In this document: positions 31,707-38,335 of the stretch, piece by piece
How the letters are laid out: every line of letters starts with the position of its first letter
Numbering within the stretch: the stretch's first letter is position 1
Program-made: the position numbers and the translations under genes
From: Bacillota bacterium
GTDB lineage: Bacteria > Nitrospirota_A > Leptospirillia > Leptospirillales > JAMCRA01
NCBI GenBank assembly: GCA_023380285.1
Contig: JAMCRA010000028.1
Coordinates: forward strand, 1-38,335
Direction: 5' to 3'
DNA: 38,335 nucleotides
The notes under the pieces: model-generated
What the model saw: the letters and a program-made list of their open reading frames with translations, nothing else
The model's database searches: none
What the model was told of the DNA's origin: nothing

Positions 31707-34700
31707 ATGTTTTTATCAAATCTGGCATTAAAACGTCCTGTTTTTGTCGGGATGATGCTTTTGGCTCTGGTCATTTCCGGAGCTGTTTCCTATCTTCGTC
31801 TCGGGGAGGATCTCTTTCCTTCCGTTTCCTTTCCCATTCTCTCTGTCACACTTCAGGAGCCGGGAACAAGTGCCCGCGTCATCGAACAGAAGGTGACTGT
31901 CCCCCTGGAAAATGCGCTTTCGACATTGCCAGGGATCCAGCATATCCATTCGGTCAGCGTTCCCGGGGCATCGTCCGTGACATTGATCTTCCCTGACTCG
32001 GTCCGGACTGGAAGAATGCTTGCCCGCGTTGAAGAAAAAGTCCAGCAGACGCGCCCTCTCTTGCCGAAGGATGTGACCCATCCGGTCATTTCCCGCGTGA
32101 CCCCCACAGAAATGCCTCTTCTCTGGATTCTTTTCCCGCTTAAGGGATCCCGAAGCCCCTCTGACAGACAATGGTTGCGGATGCACCTTGTGAGTCCTCT
32201 CCGGGCTTTGGGAGGGGTATCGTCAGTCGTTTCCCTCTGGCCACCGGAAACGGTTCTTCATGTCTGGATCCGTCCAGGCGACCTCGGTCGATACAAAGGC
32301 ACAATCGACCAGGTGATCGCCTCGATCAAGGCTGCCTCTCTTCTTGTTCCGACGGGAAAAGTCGTCCAGGGAAAGCAGGAACTTCTCGTGGAAACACGGG
32401 AAGACCGGTTGACGAAATCCTCTCTGGAAAATCTTCCCGTCATTCTGGGAGCCGGCCGGCAGATTCCCTTGTTCCGCATTGCATCTATCGATGAGTCTCC
32501 CGAACAGCCTGTTTCCATTTTGCGTCTGGACGGGAAGCTTGCGGTCGGTCTCAAGGTTTACAAGAAACATGATGCCAACGGGATTGAGGTATCAAAAGAA
32601 GTGCGACACCTTTTGGCGGATTTGAAATTTCCTTCCTCTTTCGGGGGAAGACCGATTATCCGGATGGATCTCTCGGGGTTTGTCGCAAAGAACGACAGGG
32701 AGTTGTTTGAGACGCTTTTTATTGGCGGATTTCTGACAGTTGTCGTCATTTTTCTTTTTCTCGGGTCCTGGTCGTCGACAATTATCGCCTCCCTGGCCAT
32801 ACCGGCTTCAGTCATATCAACGTTTGCCATTATGCGGCTGGCTCACTTCACCCTGAACACTCTGACAATGCTGGGACTTTCCCTTGTCGTCGGGATCCTG
32901 GTGGATGATGCCATTGTGGTTCTGGAGAATATCTCCCGACACCGGGAAATGGGTCAGGAACCATTAGTCGCTGCAAGGGAGGGGGTAGGCGAAATCGGAC
33001 TGGCCGTCCTTGCAACAACATTTTGTATTGTTGCCGTCTTTGTGCCAGTGGCGTTCATGAAAGGAGTCTTTGGAAAATTTTTTCACGAATTTGGACTCAC
33101 AGTCTCTTTTGCTGTCCTGATGTCCATGCTTGTTTCCCTGACGTTGACTCCTGTCCTTGCTGCCCGCATGGTGAGAGGAAACAGGGCCACAAGCAGAAAA
33201 GAGAAGAAAAACGGGGACCCGTCGGTGATCGAAAAAATGCGCGGGCGCTATCGGTTGCTTCTTGCCTGGTGTCTCGATCATCCCCGGGTCGTGCTTCTGA
33301 CGACAGTCGGAACCCTTGCAGGCGTCGTTTTTCTGGTTCCGGGAATCGGGATTGATCTGGTGCCGGAAACAGATCAGGGGGTTTACCTGGTGAAGATGAC
33401 GGCGGGGCTCTCCTCCTCTGCCGATTATGCCGATAAGCGATTTCTGTTTGTTTCTGACAAGATCCGGCAGATGAATGGCGTCTCTTCCGTTTTCTACCAG
33501 ATCGGGGGAGATCCGGAAACGCCAATCAATCAAGGGTATCTCTATGTTTCTCTCAAGCCCCCAAAGGAGCGCTCGATAACGCAGAACGAGTCTATGGCCG
33601 AGGTTCGCCAATTTTTCACCGAAGATTCTGGAGACAAGGCTTCGGTTGACAGGGTTTCCCTGTTGGGGGGGAATTCACCGGAAATACCACTTCAGTTGAT
33701 TCTGATGGGGCTTGATCAGAGAAGGCTTCTGTCTGTGGCCGATCAGGCTAGGGAGCGGTTGACCCGGATAAAAGGGCTGGTGGATGTGTCCTTTCAGGGA
33801 ATGAGCCGTCAGGAAGTCTTGATTATTCACCCCCGGGAAAAGACTGTTCGGGATGGAGCGGTCAGTCCTTTTTCCCTCGCGCATACTCTCCGGCTGATGC
33901 TGAATGAGGAAAGTGTGGCGACCGTCAGCGGGGAAAGGGGGATCAGGAAAGTTCTGGTCGGAGTCGATCCCCGGGCATTGACAGATCCGTCGGGTCTTGC
34001 AAGGTTGCCTCTTTTGGCAAGCAATGGGAAGGTCGTTCCCTTGGGCAGTGTGGCAGAGCTGGATTACCGGAGTGAAGGTGAAAGAAGGATTCGGGATGAC
34101 CGGATGCCATCTGTGGAGATCAACGCGAACCTGTCCGGAGAGAAGACGCTTGGGAAGGCCATAGAAGAAATCAAGACTGTTATTCGTCCCTTGTTTCCGC
34201 GGGGGTATTCTTACCGGTTCGGTGGCTCCGGGGATGTCCTTCAGCAAGCTGTGGGCCAGTTTGCCATGGCCATTCTTTTTTCGATTCTGGCTGTCTATAT
34301 GGTTCTTGCCGCACAGTTTGAAAACTTTCTGACCCCCCTTGTCATCATGATTTCAATCCCGGTCAGCCTGGTGGGGGCGATCCTCGCACTCCGTCTGACG
34401 GGTACCTCGTTCAATTTAATGAGTGCAATGGGGGTGATTATCCTGTTTGGTTTGGTTGCCAAGAATGCAATTTTACTCGTGGATTATACAAACACTTTGC
34501 GTCGGCAAGGAATGAGTTGTCGCGCCGCCCTGATGGAGGCATGTCCTGTCCGTCTCAGGCCCGTTCTGATGACGACCGTGGCGATGATTGCGGGCATGCT
34601 TCCCATGTCATTCGGGTGGGGTGCGGGAGGTGCCCTGCGTGTTCCGATGGCTCTTGTCGTGATTGGTGGACTCCTTTCTTCAATGCTTCTCACTCTTGTG

Positions 34701-34790
34701 GTTGTTCCGGTTGTTTATGACAGAATGAATTCTTGGTATGATTCCCTGACTTTGCGCGGGCATCATCCCCGGCAGGGGAAAAACCCTTAG
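31707..34790 (+). CDS. AcrB-type RND efflux transporter (HAE1 family)
   Basis: RND pumps expel small hydrophobic or amphiphilic compounds using the proton gradient. The 1027-residue protein has the duplicated layout: TM1, a large periplasmic loop, TM2-6 with GILVDDAIVVLENISRHREM carrying the paired Asp of the proton relay, then a second half. The second half has TM8-12 and GLVAKNAILLVDYTNTLR. It contains GEDLFPSVSFP at the first loop, usual for HAE1-like pumps. GAGGTGA lies ten bases before the ATG. No membrane-fusion or outer-membrane partner is encoded beside it. It is followed 59 bases later by a lipoprotein. Confidence 0.93.
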   Translation: MFLSNLALKRPVFVGMMLLALVISGAVSYLRLGEDLFPSVSFPILSVTLQEPGTSARVIEQKVTVPLENALSTLPGIQHIHSVSVPGASSVTLIFPDSVRTGRMLARVEEKVQQTRPLLPKDVTHPVISRVTPTEMPLLWILFPLKGSRSPSDRQWLRMHLVSPLRALGGVSSVVSLWPPETVLHVWIRPGDLGRYKGTIDQVIASIKAASLLVPTGKVVQGKQELLVETREDRLTKSSLENLPVILGAGRQIPLFRIASIDESPEQPVSILRLDGKLAVGLKVYKKHDANGIEVSKEVRHLLADLKFPSSFGGRPIIRMDLSGFVAKNDRELFETLFIGGFLTVVVIFLFLGSWSSTIIASLAIPASVISTFAIMRLAHFTLNTLTMLGLSLVVGILVDDAIVVLENISRHREMGQEPLVAAREGVGEIGLAVLATTFCIVAVFVPVAFMKGVFGKFFHEFGLTVSFAVLMSMLVSLTLTPVLAARMVRGNRATSRKEKKNGDPSVIEKMRGRYRLLLAWCLDHPRVVLLTTVGTLAGVVFLVPGIGIDLVPETDQGVYLVKMTAGLSSSADYADKRFLFVSDKIRQMNGVSSVFYQIGGDPETPINQGYLYVSLKPPKERSITQNESMAEVRQFFTEDSGDKASVDRVSLLGGNSPEIPLQLILMGLDQRRLLSVADQARERLTRIKGLVDVSFQGMSRQEVLIIHPREKTVRDGAVSPFSLAHTLRLMLNEESVATVSGERGIRKVLVGVDPRALTDPSGLARLPLLASNGKVVPLGSVAELDYRSEGERRIRDDRMPSVEINANLSGEKTLGKAIEEIKTVIRPLFPRGYSYRFGGSGDVLQQAVGQFAMAILFSILAVYMVLAAQFENFLTPLVIMISIPVSLVGAILALRLTGTSFNLMSAMGVIILFGLVAKNAILLVDYTNTLRRQGMSCRAALMEACPVRLRPVLMTTVAMIAGMLPMSFGWGAGGALRVPMALVVIGGLLSSMLLTLVVVPVVYDRMNSWYDSLTLRGHHPRQGKNP

Positions 34791-34849
34791 TGCTCCCTCC
34801 CCGGAGGGGACCACTTTCCTGGAGTTCATAGCAACGATCTGGAGGGTCA

Positions 34850-35470
34850 ATGGACGTTCAAAAATGGAAGTCACGTTCTTCGCTCATCGGTATTTTTCTG
34901 TGTACTGTTTTGTTATCCTCCTGTACCACTGTGACGAAGAGGACGACCCTGTCGAACATCGGGCTGACTCCCGATGCAAGCCCCAGCGGGATCAATGTTC
35001 GGGTGATCAACCATTTTTTTAATCCGAAAACCCTTCCTTACGAACTGCCATACTCTCTTGAAATAGATGCCTCTCATCCGTTCGTGATCCGCTGTGAACA
35101 CAACAGGGTCGTCCGGATTCCGGAAAAGTACAAAAAAGTGATTGTTCGATTTATCGGCCGAAGCAATGGATATATCCAGGCGATTGAGGTCAAGTGGGTG
35201 GACTGGGAAGACCACGTATATAGACGATATTTCTTCCACTCGGACATCGACCGTTTTATCAAGACCCTCTCCCCGGTTCCCGTGGATACCCGAAAAGGGT
35301 TCGGTCTTGGCGACTACATCAATGGCTGTACGGATCCGCTTTTGATTTCTTCCGTCTCGGCTTATCCAAAGGTCGTGAACGAATTCAATTTTCTGGGGGA
35401 TTTTCTTCAGAAGGTTCTGTATCCCCAGAGTCCTCTCAAGGCTTTTTCTTTTCTCTACGTTTCCGGATAA
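34850..35470 (+). CDS. predicted lipoprotein, unknown function
   Basis: The 206-residue product has a lipoprotein signal (SLIGIFLCTVLLSSC, acylated Cys25). The body is mixed beta with aromatic stretches (IRCEHNRVVRIPEKYKKVIV, VKWVDWEDHVYRRYFF). I do not recognise the family. Its place 59 bases after the RND gene, with GGAGGGTCA ahead of the ATG, suggests it may be co-expressed with the pump, but it has none of the coiled-coil or barrel features of pump adaptors. Confidence 0.7.
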   Translation: MDVQKWKSRSSLIGIFLCTVLLSSCTTVTKRTTLSNIGLTPDASPSGINVRVINHFFNPKTLPYELPYSLEIDASHPFVIRCEHNRVVRIPEKYKKVIVRFIGRSNGYIQAIEVKWVDWEDHVYRRYFFHSDIDRFIKTLSPVPVDTRKGFGLGDYINGCTDPLLISSVSAYPKVVNEFNFLGDFLQKVLYPQSPLKAFSFLYVSG

Positions 35471-35506
35471 TTCCCTGCCGACCGTTTGACAGGGGAGAGA
35501 GAGACA

Positions 35507-35526
35507 TCTGACAGGATTCTGTCAGA
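35507..35526 (+). promoter_or_regulatory. perfect 8-bp dyad upstream of the Fur-family gene
   Basis: TCTGACAG-GATT-CTGTCAGA is a perfect inverted repeat ending 24 bases before the regulator's ATG, next to a TTGACA at 35486-35491. It is placed like an autoregulatory operator. It does not match a classical Fur, PerR or Zur box that I know. Confidence 0.5.
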
Positions 35527-35550
35527 GTGAATTCTGAAAAAGGAAGTTCC

Positions 35551-35991
35551 ATGTATACGTATCAGGAAATGCTGTCAATACTGAACAACGGCGGATACCG
35601 ACTGACAGACCAGAGACTGTCCTTGCTGCAGGTTTTGGAGACCTTCGGAGGAAGTTTTTCAGCATTGGACTTTGAAAAAAAAGCGAACGAAATGGAACCT
35701 TCCATAGGACGGGCGACGTTGTTTCGGGCAATTGATCTGTTTCTCGAACAGGGGATTCTCGAGAAGATTCACAGGGAAAACGGGGATGATGTTTATATTG
35801 TGGGTTCGAAAGGACATCATCACCATATTATCTGCCGGGATTGCGGCGAAATTCGGGATATTGACGCCTGTCCGTTTGAAAAAGAGCTGGAAGAAGTGAT
35901 TCAGAGGGAAGGGTTCTCTTCCACAATACACAGGATTGAGATTGAAGGGATCTGCGAAAGTTGTCGGAAGAAGGGAGAGGGCAAGAACTAA
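35551..35991 (+). CDS. Fur-family metal-responsive transcription regulator
   Basis: Fur-family proteins are dimeric, metal-sensing repressors. The 146-residue protein has the winged-helix domain (GYRLTDQRLSLLQVLETFGG; recognition helix SIGRATLFRAIDLF at about 51-64). Its dimerisation domain holds GHHHHIICRDCGEI (His89-92, Cys95, Cys98), a later His127 and CESC (Cys135, Cys138) as the structural zinc pair. The HHHH rather than HHDH start is more often seen in Zur-like members, but metal choice cannot be decided. I take ATG 35551, with AAGGAAG five bases ahead; GTG 35527 would add eight residues. A perfect dyad lies just upstream. Confidence 0.92.
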   Translation: MYTYQEMLSILNNGGYRLTDQRLSLLQVLETFGGSFSALDFEKKANEMEPSIGRATLFRAIDLFLEQGILEKIHRENGDDVYIVGSKGHHHHIICRDCGEIRDIDACPFEKELEEVIQREGFSSTIHRIEIEGICESCRKKGEGKN

Positions 35992-35996
35992 CTATG

Positions 35997-36019
35997 GCCC
36001 CATTGCGTGAAAATGGGGC
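35997..36019 (+). other. eight-pair hairpin downstream of the Fur-family gene
   Basis: GCCCCATT (35997-36004), loop GCGTGAA, and AATGGGGC (36012-36019) form a perfect stem six bases after the regulator stop. No T tract follows, so it is a poor intrinsic terminator. It lies just upstream of the TATAAT at 36038, so it could also be an operator. Confidence 0.5.
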
Positions 36020-36037
36020 AATTCGGAAGAGACGTAG

Positions 36038-36043
36038 TATAAT
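36038..36043 (+). promoter_or_regulatory. perfect TATAAT element before a lipoprotein gene
   Basis: TATAAT at 36038-36043 is a perfect -10 element, 27 bases before the ATG at 36071 and just ahead of AAAGGAG. The -35 position (GGGGCA) does not match consensus, so activator help or a non-standard promoter is possible. Confidence 0.45.
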
Positions 36044-36070
36044 CCGGACAAAAGGAGAATCAAAAGACCG

Positions 36071-36535
36071 ATGATAAGAAGAACCGGATTCTTGAACGAT
36101 TTTTTGCGCGTCTCATTCATGAGAGGGATTCTAGGGGTCCGTACCCAAGGAGTCAAGGGTCTTTTTTGTCTTCCGGTATTTTCAGCATGGATTTTCGCTT
36201 TTTTCCTGATGCTTGCGGCAGGATGCCAGTCTGCCGAAACGGCTCACACGGCAGACCTGTCCGATGAAACGCCCACTCCGATCCGCTTCGACGCAAGACC
36301 GGTCCCAACGCTCCTTCCTCGAACGAATCTGTATCTTTTTTTCTCCTCCGACCGTCCCCTTTATTATCGTGAGGGAGAGTATTTTCAATACTGGCATAAA
36401 CATTGGTTTGCTGCAGATGATCTGAGAGGACCCTGGAATCCGATCACTCCGTACCAGCTCCCGGATCTTCTACAAAGCGTTCCTCCCGATTATTATTATG
36501 ACAATTTTCCTTACAAGCTTCGGAAGGAAAATTGA
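36071..36535 (+). CDS. small lipoprotein with aromatic-rich domain
   Basis: The product is 154 residues from ATG 36071 (AAAGGAG about 13 bases ahead), or 138 from ATG 36119, which lacks a binding site. A hydrophobic core FSAWIFAFFLMLAAGC ends in a lipobox with Cys52. The mature part is short and rich in Tyr, Trp, Phe and Pro (RPLYYREGEYFQYWHKHW, GPWNPI). This pattern resembles a broad group of small exported proteins with a Tyr/Trp-rich repeat followed by GPW, of unknown function. The long first segment before the lipobox is odd and hints that the start may be 36119. Confidence 0.65.
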   Translation: MIRRTGFLNDFLRVSFMRGILGVRTQGVKGLFCLPVFSAWIFAFFLMLAAGCQSAETAHTADLSDETPTPIRFDARPVPTLLPRTNLYLFFSSDRPLYYREGEYFQYWHKHWFAADDLRGPWNPITPYQLPDLLQSVPPDYYYDNFPYKLRKEN

Positions 36536-36556
36536 GATTTCTGAAAGACAAGGATT

Positions 36557-37342
36557 TTAAAGATAACGTCCCTCACCCCCTACGATACCGACGGGAATCC
36601 TGTCTCCGATTTTCACGTTTAGCCGGTTCGCGGCTGAATCTTCTCTGCTGAAAATTTCCAGCCACCGGGAACTATTGACTAGAACTCCCAACTCTCCGGG
36701 ACGTATGTCCTGATATCTGCCTACAAATGGAATCTTTTCTCTGCCCAGGAGAATGTTGACCTCTGCAGGGTTTTTTTGGACATGGTAGCCAAGGAGAATG
36801 TTTCCGAAGTGGTCTGTGTTCCAGACGAGACAGTTTCCAGAGGATTGTTCCGGTATCGTCTTCAACTGCTCGGCCCTGATGGGTGAGGAGAAATCGAGAA
36901 TCGGGGTTCCCTGTATCAGACGGATAAGAGCCGGTGCAAAAAAATCTCTTGCCTGAAATGTTGGAGAGGAATTTCCTTCCGGAAAAGAGCTTTTGTTCAG
37001 AAGATAAGCTTCCAGGGGACCCAGCCATTTAAGGAGTTGTTGGGGAAGTCCATTGTCAGGCAGGACAATCCATCCAAAGAAACCTCGCATAAGGATCCCT
37101 TGTCGCTCTGAGCCAACTCCCGGGTCGACAATGACCAGATGGTAAGAGTCTGCGGGAAACCACGGCAGCGAATCAAGCAGGAAGGGAAGCGCAAGGTCCG
37201 GTCGAAAAACGGGAAGATTGTGTGTAATGTCGACGATTCCTGGATTCTTGAGATGAGAGTACAAGACTCCTTTCAAAACTCCGACATAGGGATCGTTGTA
37301 TCCAAAATCCGTTGCAAGGGTGATCAGAGGACTCTCTTTCAA
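36557..37342 (-). CDS. S-adenosyl-L-methionine hydroxide adenosyltransferase (DUF62)
   Basis: DUF62 proteins hydrolyse SAM to adenosine and methionine. The 261-residue product carries TDFGYNDPYVGVLKG at the N-terminus, then VDPGVGSERQGIL, LPDNGLPQQLL, FQARDFFAP and NTDHFGNIL, which are the family's substrate-binding and trimer motifs. A C-terminal beta-barrel follows. The neighbouring upstream gene on the same strand is a SAM-dependent methyltransferase, ten bases away, so they form one transcription unit. ATG start; GAAAGAG-type sequence lies ahead. Confidence 0.9.
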   Translation of the reverse strand: MKESPLITLATDFGYNDPYVGVLKGVLYSHLKNPGIVDITHNLPVFRPDLALPFLLDSLPWFPADSYHLVIVDPGVGSERQGILMRGFFGWIVLPDNGLPQQLLKWLGPLEAYLLNKSSFPEGNSSPTFQARDFFAPALIRLIQGTPILDFSSPIRAEQLKTIPEQSSGNCLVWNTDHFGNILLGYHVQKNPAEVNILLGREKIPFVGRYQDIRPGELGVLVNSSRWLEIFSREDSAANRLNVKIGDRIPVGIVGGEGRYL

Positions 37343-37352
37343 GAGCGATCTC

Positions 37353-38108
37353 CTACGGGATGGGTTGGGAGGAAATCCGGAAATAAAGAAAAACGGCGCT
37401 CATCAGGATCAGAGAACCGAAAAATGCATACCAGAATGCCCGAACAGAAAGACTGATACCAAAAACGAAAAATCCCGTTCCGAAAGCAATATTGTAAAAC
37501 TCTGAAAAGAAAATCTCTCTTTTTTTCTTTGCGATTTCCCGCAATCCGTCGTTTCGGAGAAACGTGAGGAATCCCTTTTTTGGCCAAAACCGGTTGATGG
37601 AGGAACCTTGTTGTCTCCCTACCACTGGTGTGTCAAGAATCGTCTCTTCCTGCCTGGCAAGATAGTATGTGAACAGTCCACCTGTGCTGAGAAGAAAAAG
37701 GGCCCCTTGAGGAGAACAAAGAGGAGCGAGGGAAAAAATGATCAAAAGAGAGCCGGTATAAACAGGATGCCGGATGTATCGGAATGGACCTGTTGTCTGG
37801 GTATTTTCTTTTCGGATCTTTGCTGACCAGATTTTTTGTCTTCCGATATAAGCTGTTCCAAGAAAACGGAAAAAAACTCCGGCAAGATAAACCCACCAAC
37901 ACAAGAGGACTCCGGCTTTCAGGGACAAAGTCCCTCTGATTGGCGATGCCAAGAGACGTGAAAGCAGTGGATATCCACCTGATTGATTCAATCTCCAGAG
38001 TATCAGGAAAATCAAAAGGTAAACGGGAATGCGTGCCTTATAGAGAAAATTGCCTTCCTGAATCTGTTCACCCGGAGGTTGAAGTGGATCGTTTCCTTGT
38101 GAATCCAT
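37353..38108 (-). CDS. isoprenylcysteine methyltransferase (ICMT/PEMT)-like membrane protein
   Basis: The 251-residue product is a membrane protein with about five to six helices (residues 26-40, 64-82, 120-140, 202-220 and 226-244). The SAM-binding signature of the ICMT/PEMT superfamily is present: TTGPFRYIRHPVYTGSLLI, with the Arg-His-Pro-x-Tyr core, and a following acidic pair RQEETIL. Such enzymes in bacteria methylate lipids, carboxylates or sulfur compounds, and the substrate here cannot be told. Between residues 160 and 200 the usual C-terminal motif is replaced by an unfamiliar polar segment. It is transcribed with the SAM hydrolase gene downstream. Confidence 0.75.
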   Translation of the reverse strand: MDSQGNDPLQPPGEQIQEGNFLYKARIPVYLLIFLILWRLNQSGGYPLLSRLLASPIRGTLSLKAGVLLCWWVYLAGVFFRFLGTAYIGRQKIWSAKIRKENTQTTGPFRYIRHPVYTGSLLIIFSLAPLCSPQGALFLLSTGGLFTYYLARQEETILDTPVVGRQQGSSINRFWPKKGFLTFLRNDGLREIAKKKREIFFSEFYNIAFGTGFFVFGISLSVRAFWYAFFGSLILMSAVFLYFRISSQPIP

Positions 38109-38335
38109 GCAGGCTTTCTATCGATCCTATAACGATCCCTAGATTGACCGGTATTGGGCGACAAGATGTTTTTGTCGCTGACACAATCCTTAGTTGTTCG
38201 GAAATGGATGAAGTTCCCCCGATTCTTGCACAGTCCGAGAAAAGAGAACAAGGGTGAACAAAAACGGGATTCCCTCCAGCTTTTTTCGGCAAACTCATCC
38301 TGTATTACTGGATTGAAAGACTCCTCCGGGAACAG
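38109..38335. other. intergenic stretch with one inverted repeat
   Basis: No gene with recognisable product lies here. Short reading frames on both strands look random. An inverted repeat GCGACAA (38158-38164) / TTGTCGC (38172-38178) with a seven-base loop sits about 50 bases ahead of the methyltransferase start. No T run follows on either strand, so an operator or leader hairpin is more likely than a terminator. Confidence 0.5.

Overview
The window reads as one continuous piece of bacterial chromosome with dense, mostly co-directional genes, many 1-8 base stop/start overlaps, frequent TTG and GTG starts, and no rRNA, tRNA, CRISPR array, insertion sequence or phage gene that I could find. Gene content fits a Gram-negative, respiring autotroph-like bacterium: several lipoproteins, an AcrB-type RND pump, FabI, and a compact Rieske/cytochrome b-c complex. 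My best guess is Nitrospirota, perhaps a Leptospirillum relative. That guess comes from gene order and protein flavour only, not from a search.

Layout. (1) 1-645: the end of a DUF4337 membrane protein and a small lipoprotein. (2) 645-9501: the classic translation/RNA operon rimP-nusA-infB-DUF503-rbfA-truB-rpsO-pnp, with a large hairpin/terminator between rpsO and pnp, followed by an unlisted 39-residue membrane protein and a strong terminator at 9701-9727. (3) 9878-17409: a tightly overlapped run of an M16 peptidase, pdxJ, acpS, nnr, a family-4 uracil-DNA glycosylase, a LapA-like membrane protein and mutS. (4) 17525-19861: two unrecognised proteins, one acidic and soluble, one exported and possibly a beta-propeller. 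(5) 19896-23076: fabI, then a two-gene quinol:cytochrome c oxidoreductase in which the Rieske protein carries a cytoplasmic PRC-barrel-like domain and cytochrome b is fused to a c-type cytochrome. (6) 23105-24301: small genes (glutaredoxin-like, DUF6132-like, RidA, zinc-type L28). (7) 24451-30989: recG, an unknown, a Ppx/GppA phosphatase, a convergent TPR protein, and a tRNA nucleotidyltransferase-family gene broken by an in-frame TGA. (8) 31072-38108: an exported thioredoxin-like lipoprotein, a divergent RND pump, lipoproteins, a Fur-family regulator, and a minus-strand pair of an ICMT-like methyltransferase and a SAM hydrolase (DUF62). The last 227 bases hold no gene that I can support.

Two conserved genes are not open as written. 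infB needs a -1 shift at or near a six-A run about 145-190 bases after its start, and the CCA/poly(A)-polymerase family gene has a single in-frame TGA. IF2 is normally essential, so either the sequence has an error there or the gene is recoded. The most biologically distinctive content is the rearranged bc complex at 20750-23076: PRC-barrel/Rieske fusion, cytochrome b6-like heme spacing, PAWY in place of PEWY, and a fused cytochrome c. I see no clear multi-gene defence or mobile system.
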